Below, piece after piece: positions 58,019 to 64,000 of a DNA stretch of 64,000 bases (its first letter is position 1; every line of letters starts with the position of its first letter). A model generated the notes under the pieces. It made no database searches. It saw only the letters and a program-made list of their open reading frames with translations, and was not told the DNA's origin. The position numbers and the translations under genes were made by a program. Source of the DNA: Manihot esculenta (lineage: Eukaryota > Streptophyta > Magnoliopsida > Malpighiales > Euphorbiaceae); the NCBI RefSeq assembly GCF_001659605.2, contig NC_035177.2, forward strand, positions 3,348,611 to 3,412,610. The letters run 5' to 3'.

Positions 58019-59182
58019 ATGGATGAGGAAATTACACCTTTTCGCCTCGCGGAACTTTATGAACAAATCGCTGCTGCGAGAAGTTTTGTTATAGACTAAG
58101 CTGAACAAGCTCTTGAAGTACGTCCATGTTGGGGAGACCAACCAAATTATGGCTATAAAGGGGCTAACTACTACAAAGACTATCAAGCCCAAGCAATACC
58201 TTAAGATCCCAGAACTAATTTTCGTAAGATGTTGGAAATTTTGCACAATCTCCAACAGGAAGTGGATCGAGTAGCTGCCAAATGGAGAGAAGACATGGTA
58301 AGAAAAGAGGAAGAGCGTGAAGCTGATGAAAGATGGCAAGTGCTAGAACGAGTTGCTGAAGAAACACAACCAGAACACTGTTTGTCCCAACAAACAGATC
58401 AAACAGAACTTGTTGATAATTCAAATATCATTGATTGTTTGAGCAAAGATAATTTTGATATAAAAGATGATATTCTAACCAATGATTCGTGCAGGGAGGC
58501 TAGCCAAGAAGATGATGAAAGTCAGGAAGAACCAAAATTGAAAGAAACTGACTGTTGCATCTAACAGGTGGACTGCAGCCATGCGCAGAATGAACATAAG
58601 CAGATCGCACCACTTCAGCTTGGTGCGCAGATCAACCTTGCGCAAGACAGTCCTACAACACTTCCAATCGCACCTCTTCAGATCAATCTTGCGCAAAAAG
58701 GAGTACCTGAAAGCCTTTTAGATGCGTCCTTTCAGTTTCCATCACAGTTGAGCTCCTCCAGTCCTCCCTTTCAGTCAGATCTTGCGCAGAAGGATGAAAT
58801 TGAAACCAATTCAGCCATAGATCCAATGCAACCAGCCCATGCCCACAAGGAACAAATGGTACTCCAAGCACCTAAACCAAAGGACCATGCGGATCAATGC
58901 CTTCCCAAACCTCCGGATAAGGTAGAGTTTGTTTTGCCTGAATTAAGTACTAAATTGCAGCTAGCCATAGAGAAACATGAATTGGAGTTCAAAGTGCTTC
59001 CCAATCATCTAAAAAATGCAAACATAAGGGTTAGAGGCACACCTCATCTGAAAGAAGAGAAGCTAATCATGTTGCTTCATGAGTACATGGAAAAAATAAG
59101 ATGGGTTTTGACTAAATCAAAAGGAGTGCTACACTTTTTGCTCAATGCAGTTGGGACTCTCTTCCCTTCTCCAATTACTTGA
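58019..59182 (+). pseudogene. M internal frame with three in-frame TAA codons
   Basis: A single frame from MDEEITPFRLAELYEQI to FLLNAVGTLFPSPIT, interrupted only by TAA at 58097, 58202 and 58562. The middle is acidic and coiled-coil-like (EVDRVAAKWREDMVRKEEERE). The second part repeats a short motif, QINLAQ or SDLAQK. The end, FKVLPNHLKNANIRVRGTP and EEKLIMLLHEYMEKIRWVLT, resembles the stretch just before RT in Athila/Tat pol proteins. No catalytic motif. I cannot assign a function. Confidence 0.55.
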
Positions 59183-60182
59183 GCCTTGATCAAGTGGATC
59201 GCACCATGCACACCACACCCAGGGGAGTACTCAGTTTCCTTTGTTCTTTTATGTTTCTTATACATTGAGGACAATGCATGATTTAGGTGTGGGGGTGCAT
59301 ATTCCTGAATTTTTACTTTTTGAGTTTATTTTTGCTTTGATTTTTAGTTTGCTTGCATTAGTTGAAATTTTTCATTTTTGCTTTCAATAACACACACAGA
59401 TAGCCACAGTTTTTTTTTATTATTTATTTTGTTTCCATTTTTGAGATGCTTTACTCATCATATGAACTATGTTGGATGAGCTTTTCTTTCCATGACCCCA
59501 TTGATGTGATGACTCTTTAAACTTATGTTGAATCAATTGCAGTGGGTTATATTCATGCTTGAGAATTGCCTTTTGAATTGAATCTTTGAGTTTGCCATGG
59601 TGAAAAATATATTGATGACCCTCAATTGATTGAGAATAAATTAAAGTTGTGTGAATGAACTTAATGTGACTTGATTTAGCGATTGGTGTTGATTTGCCCA
59701 AATCATTGAGAGAAAGAAAATTCAGCAAAGGCAAAGACCTCAAAAGCACAAATTGAAAATTGTTCCAATAGTCAAAAGACTATGAACAAGGCAAGTAGCC
59801 ACTTGGATAGGTGACCAACTGAAAAATAAAAACCTTCAAATCAAAAATAGGTTGGTGACCTTTCCAAGCAAGATCTAAAGTGCAAAAGCCTGAATAAAGT
59901 ACTTCAAGGTAAGGGCAAGTCACTCCGAAAGCTAGAAAAAGTTTTTAACAAAAATGTGCATGTATGGTCTCTCTTGAGGAAAACAAATCCTAGCCATGGT
60001 AAGTAAAGGGAAACAAGGAAAGAAGGTGAATAATCTTCATGCATATATTCTTCACTGCAATGCTTCAAAATAGGTGTCTAGAGTAAGAGTTTAAGTGGAA
60101 ATAAGGATCAAGTAGCATAGAAAGCTTGTTTGACTATGTTCATTTGCTTGAGGACAAGCAAAAAGCTAGGTGTGGGGGTATT
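59183..60182 (+). other. M 3' non-coding region with duplicated polypurine boxes
   Basis: Box 1 at 59265-59300 (TTGAGGACAATGCATGATTT then AGGTGTGGGGGTGCAT) and the terminal tract at 60148-60182 (TTGAGGACAAGC...GGTGTGGGGGTATT). The sequence between matches X 23960-24840 in reverse and no gene is seen. Confidence 0.8.
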
Positions 60183-61989
60183 TGATAGAGCATATTTTAG
60201 TCCATTTTATCATTATGTTCTTGATGTTTATTTACATCTTTTCTACTTAATTTTGTGGTTTTAATTATGTTTTGCAGATATTAAGTGTAAAGAGACAATT
60301 TGGAGAAAATGCTCTTAAAACTGCCAAAAAGTGCCAAATATGGAAAGTGCTAAAAAAGGAAAGTTTCCAAATAAGGAAAGTTTTCAGAAAAGGAAAGTTT
60401 TCAAATGAGGAAAGTGCAGAAGCAAAAGCAAACATGGAAAGCTCAGTCAGAAGATTATTTGAAATTCAAATCGCAGATCTTTCTTTCCTTGTTCAAAGAT
60501 GTGCACACACTGCAGCAGTCATATCTTCCTATTTAGGCAGCAAGATCTCAAAAAGATGCTCTTCCTCTTCTGCATTCAATATTCAAATTTCAAAAGGGGC
60601 TCCACCTAAAAAGGAATGTATGAAAAAGCATATCTTCCCCTTTGAAGATCAAAATTCGTGCATCCTTCCTATTCAGAAACAATCTGCACGCTTTCCTCTT
60701 CTGAGAGCCATCTGCGCGCTACCTTCCTTTTCTGCAACAACTTGGGCAGCAAGTTGCACATGGGCAGCATCTTGGGCAGCCTCTACACTAATTAGGAAGT
60801 AAGGTCAGCATCTAAACTTATTTAGGAAGCACAATCTGTGCCTCCTTCCCTTTCTGAGACCAAACCGCGCGCACCAACTTCCTTCCGCAGTGCATTTTCG
60901 CGCAGCCTTCCTTCTGAAGCCGAAAAGCGCGATTCTTTCCTTTTCAGACACATCTTGGGCAAAAAATACCTCTTGGGCAGTAAGTATGACCTGGGGCAAC
61001 ACTTCTCAACTATAAAAAGCCACATAAGAAGCCTCTAGAGGGCCCTTAAGCTCCCTTGGGAGACACCTACGAAATTCACATCTCTTCTTCTACCTTTCTT
61101 CTTTTCTTTTATTTTTAGTTTTGTTTCAGCCATGAGAGGCTGAAATCTTTTATTCTAGTTGAAGATTAGGTGATAGTTTGGTTGTTTTATGGATTGGGAG
61201 ACTTGATCAAACATTGTTTAACTTTTGGTTGTTCAATATTTATGCAATTTCATACTTGATTTTAATATTGCTTTGTTGTTTAGATCTACGTTGATTCTTG
61301 ATTGCAAAGTAATAATGTGTTAGTTTGGATGATTTAAGTCCGTAATTGCTTAGATTATTCTTACATAAGAACACTTGGGATAAAACCCAAGGAAATTGTA
61401 TGATCTAGCGTTATCTCCATACGTTTGGGTAGCTAGGATTGGATCTCTCTATTTCTTAATGCAATTGACAATTGTTTTGATGCCTAAGGCCCAAGGACGT
61501 TCCTTGGCAATTTGTTAATTAGTAATTAATTAGAGGACGTTCCCTAATTGGTTTAATCATAAGGAGAGATAATGGTGGTGAGAAGCGTCTTCCATCCCCA
61601 TAACTAATCTATTGAATCAACCCAAAAGAACAAAGTGTCAGTGATCAATCCTAATGACTAAAGTGGATCCAATACTTCAACTAGAGCTTTCTTATTATTT
61701 ATTCCTCTTTTATTTTATTATTCGCTTATTTTAATTGCTTTTAGTAGTTTATTAATCAAATCAATATCAAACCCCCCATTTTACTTTTACTGCAATTTGT
61801 TTTTATTCCGCTTTCAGTTTATCTCATTTTTGGTTTATCTCATTGTTTCAGTTTATTTTATTGGTCTTATTGAGAAAAATAAATAGATAATCAATTCTCT
61901 GTGGATTCGATCCTTCACCACTATCTGCAGTTGTAAATTGTAGGTAACCAAGAAGGTTATTTTTGACCGGCTTCGACAACCGCGAGTCA
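60183..61989 (+). repeat. M 3' LTR
   Basis: 1807 bp, TGATAGAGC...GCGAGTCA. TATA box at 61011-61018, CCAAGGACGTTCCTTGG at 61491-61507. Confidence 0.94.
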
Positions 61990-62024
61990 TGATTTGTTGT
62001 GATGTGATGCATTTCATGAAAGCA
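61990..62024 (+). mobile_element. LTR J, part 4 (35 bp between M and P)
   Basis: TGATTTGTTGTGATGTGATG...GAAAGCA is the continuation of J. P starts right after AAGCA, its expected left target duplication. Confidence 0.8.
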
Positions 62025-63764
62025 TGATAGAGCATATTTTAGCCCATATTTTCATGATATTATTGATGTTTATTTGCACCTATTCTACCTAATTTTGTGG
62101 TTTTAATCATGTTTTACAGATATTAGGTGTAAAGAAGCAATTTGGAGAAAATGCTCTTAAAAATACCAAAAAGTGCCAAAATTGGAAAGGCCACCTTCGG
62201 CAGCTCTTTCGGCGGCCGAACCTTCGGTCCAGAGGCGAAACTCAACCTCCTTCGGAAGCACTTTCGAGAGCCAAAACTGCCAGTCATCTTCGGCGGCACC
62301 TTCGGCGGCCGAACCTTCACTCCAGAGACGAAAGTCACCTTCCTTCGGCGGCACCTTCGGCCGCCGAACCTTCACTCCAGAGACGAAAGTCACCTTCCTT
62401 CGGCGGCACCTTGGGCCGCCGAACCTTGAGTCCAGAGCCAAAAGTCCTGCCTCCGAAACTTAACTTAGGCGGCCGAAAGTGCCCCCGAACAGCCTCCCCC
62501 TTGTTCAAGAAGCCAAATCTTAAAGATCACATGTTTTCCACTTAGTGTCATACACATTCAAAATTCAAATCAAGGCTCCACCTTCCTCTTTAGTGCATGA
62601 ATAATGTGAAGAAGGCTTCTTGAACACACTTGGGCATCAATCAAAAGACCAAAAAGGGCTTGCAACTCCACACATACACATAGAAGACTCAAGGGCACTT
62701 TGGGCGATCTCTACAAAGATGCATGGACACCCAAGAAACCCTAGGCAACCTCTCAACATCTATTTAAAGGCCTCAAAAAGACATGAAGAGGCAGATTTTG
62801 AATCTCCCAACCTCTCCAAGGTTCGGCCAAGGCTCTCCAATCCTCTCCACACTTTGGTTCTTCATCTTTTATTCTTTTTTTCTTTTATTTTCTGTTTTGG
62901 TTCAGCCATGAGTGGCTGAAACCCTTCTCTCTAGTTGAAGTTTGGTTGAAACTAAGGTTGTTTAAAGGGTTGTGAGATCTGAACATAAAGTGTTTGCTTT
63001 TGATTTATTCAATATTCATGCAATTGTGCTTAATTCTAAGATTGCTTTGTTGTTTTGATCAAATTGGCCACTTGATTCTTGATTGCAAAGTTAATTGATT
63101 GTTGGATTAGGATATTTATTAGTCCGTAATTGCTGGAAATATTCTGTCCATAGAACACTTGGTGTAAAAACCCAAGAAATTGTATGATCTAGCAACATCT
63201 CATGCGTTTGAGTAGCTAGGGTTTGGATCTTTCTCGTTCTTCATGCAATTGGCAATTGTTTTGATGCCTTTGGCCCAAGGATGTTCCTTGGCAATTTGTT
63301 GATTAGTAATTGGTTAGAGGACGTTCCCTAATCAGTTTGTTCATAAGGAAAGACATGGTGGTGAGAAGCGTCTTCCACCCCCATAACCAACCTATTGAAT
63401 CAATCAAGATAACAATGTTTCAATGATCAACCCAAACAACCAAAGTGGATCCATATCTTCAACTAGAATTTTCTCAGATTGATTTCTTGTTTTATTTTGA
63501 TTACTTACTGTTTTAATTGCTCACAATAGTTGTTAGTTAAATCAAACCACAAAACCCCCCCTTTTACTTTTATTGCACTTATTTCTATTTCTCTTTGATT
63601 ACTTGCTTTCAATTGTGTTTTCAATTAATTCTCTTGGTCTTGATTAAGACAAATAAATAGGTAATCAATTCTCTGTGGATTCGATCCTTCACCACTATCT
63701 GCAGTTGTAAATTGTTGATAACCAAGAAGGTTATTTTTGACCGGCTTCGACAACCGTACTGTCA
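62025..63764 (+). mobile_element. P: 5' LTR of a family-2 element (runs off the window)
   Basis: TGATAGAGCATATTTTAGCC...CCGTACTGTCA, 1740 bp, followed by a primer site and the start of gag, so it is a 5' LTR rather than a solo LTR. A TTCGG palindrome cluster fills 62195-62490, with CTATTTAAAGGCC as probable promoter box near 62760. Same subfamily as X. Confidence 0.9.
62195..62490. repeat. TTCGGCGGCCGAA cluster in P LTR
   Basis: Four TTCGGCGGC-ACCTTCGG-GGCCGAA type units alternate with TTCACTCCAGAGACGAAAGT spacers, the same unit-plus-spacer design as in family-1 LTRs. Confidence 0.88.
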
Positions 63765-63769
63765 AAAAT

Positions 63770-63787
63770 TGACGCCGTTGTCGGGGA
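63770..63787 (+). promoter_or_regulatory. P primer binding site (tRNA-Asp, altered)
   Basis: TGACGCCGTTGTCGGGGA differs at two positions from the TGGCGCCGTTGCCGGGGA of X. Confidence 0.85.
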
Positions 63788-63819
63788 ATTGATTTTACTT
63801 GTTTGTTTATTTTTCTTTC

Positions 63820-64000
63820 ATGACCAGGTCTGAGCATAGGAACACTCTGCCCTTTGATCCAGAAATTGAACGCACCCTCAGAAGGCTAGGAAAGCAAGCC
63901 TCTGCGCCCGAAGAACATTCTGCCCAACCTTCGGCCGCCGAACCATCCCAATATTCGGCCGCTGAAAGTCCTTCACTCCAGCAACCGAACTTTGCATCAA
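63820..64000 (+). CDS. P gag, N-terminal part (cut by window end)
   Basis: Starts MTRSEHRNTLPFDPEIERTL, like the X gag start at 29016, but keeps open where X has a TAA (KQASAPEEHSAQPS). It contains SAAEP and SAAES encoded by TTCGGCCGCCGAA-type sequence, so the palindrome is part of the coding region. No domain is reached before the edge. Matrix-like N-terminus of an Athila/Tat gag; structural role inferred from X. Confidence 0.75.
   Translation, partial: MTRSEHRNTLPFDPEIERTLRRLGKQASAPEEHSAQPSAAEPSQYSAAESPSLQQPNFAS

Larger units (their letters stand above)
56079..61989 (+). mobile_element. M: short family-2 element without pol
   Basis: Flanked by TGATT on both sides (56074-56078 and 61990-61994). 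LTRs 56079-57885 and 60183-61989, both 1807 bp and nearly identical; the 5' copy starts TC instead of TG. Internal region of 2.3 kb with an altered tRNA-Asp primer site (TAGCACCGTTGCCGGGGA, 57891-57908), a broken frame and two polypurine-like boxes. It lacks capsid, protease, RT and integrase and must have moved with outside help. Confidence 0.93.

Overview
This is a stretch of flowering-plant (dicot-type) nuclear heterochromatin with no host gene that I can support. Almost every base belongs to nested retrotransposons. Two families dominate. Family 1 is a chromovirus-type Ty3/gypsy group (Tekay/Del-like). It has ~2.2-2.4 kb LTRs running TGTAATACCCGG...GGGTCGTTACA, a tRNA-Met primer site (TGGTATCAGAGC), and gag-protease-RT-RNaseH-integrase-chromodomain in one frame. 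Family 2 is an Athila/Tat-like Ty3/gypsy group. It has ~1.75-1.85 kb LTRs running TGATAGAGC...GTCA, a tRNA-Asp primer site (TGGCGCCGTTGCCGGGGA type) and a GGTGTGGGGGT polypurine tract. Minor pieces are an L1-type LINE relic, a Ty1/copia RT fragment and a small 305-bp LTR-like repeat. A Euphorbiaceae host (cassava or rubber-tree type) is only a guess from memory.

Layout, using my own labels: LINE relic 370-1851, interrupted by solo LTR Q (1852-4140); copia fragment (4175-4848); end of family-2 LTR V (4849-5023); small palindromic repeat S (5024-5897); 3' end of gypsy element Y (5898-8418); part of the 5' LTR of element H (8419-9784); LTR remnant G (9785-10964); rest of V (10965-12708); non-autonomous element W (12709-19582); body of Y (19583-37275), which carries nested element X (22141-30853) and solo LTR Z (32395-34241); rest of H (37276-42166); LTR J (42167 onward in pieces), split by full-length element K (42767-52960), solo LTR L (53546-55804), element M (56079-61989) and the start of element P (62025 to the window end).

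The order of insertion can be read from 5-bp target-site duplications. Q has GTAAA, X GGTAC, Z ATCCA, K AGCTC, L ATTAT and M TGATT. Flanks do not match for S and W as they stand. They match perfectly (AAAGT for S, AACAC for W) if 5898-12708 is turned around. That move also restores three split elements at once: V's LTR, Y's pol frame and H's LTR. I therefore infer a 6.8-kb inversion that postdates W, whose LTRs look identical.

K is the only apparently complete element: identical 2424-bp LTRs, primer site, polypurine tract and one uninterrupted 1662-codon gag-pol. W (no capsid, no RT), X (no RT/RNase H) and M (no pol) look non-autonomous, although W and M have identical or near-identical LTRs. 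They must have been copied by proteins supplied from elsewhere. Both families carry dense arrays of the palindrome TTCGGCGGCCGAA around their promoters, and X carries it inside its reading frame as well. This shared array is the most striking structure that the element annotation alone does not explain.
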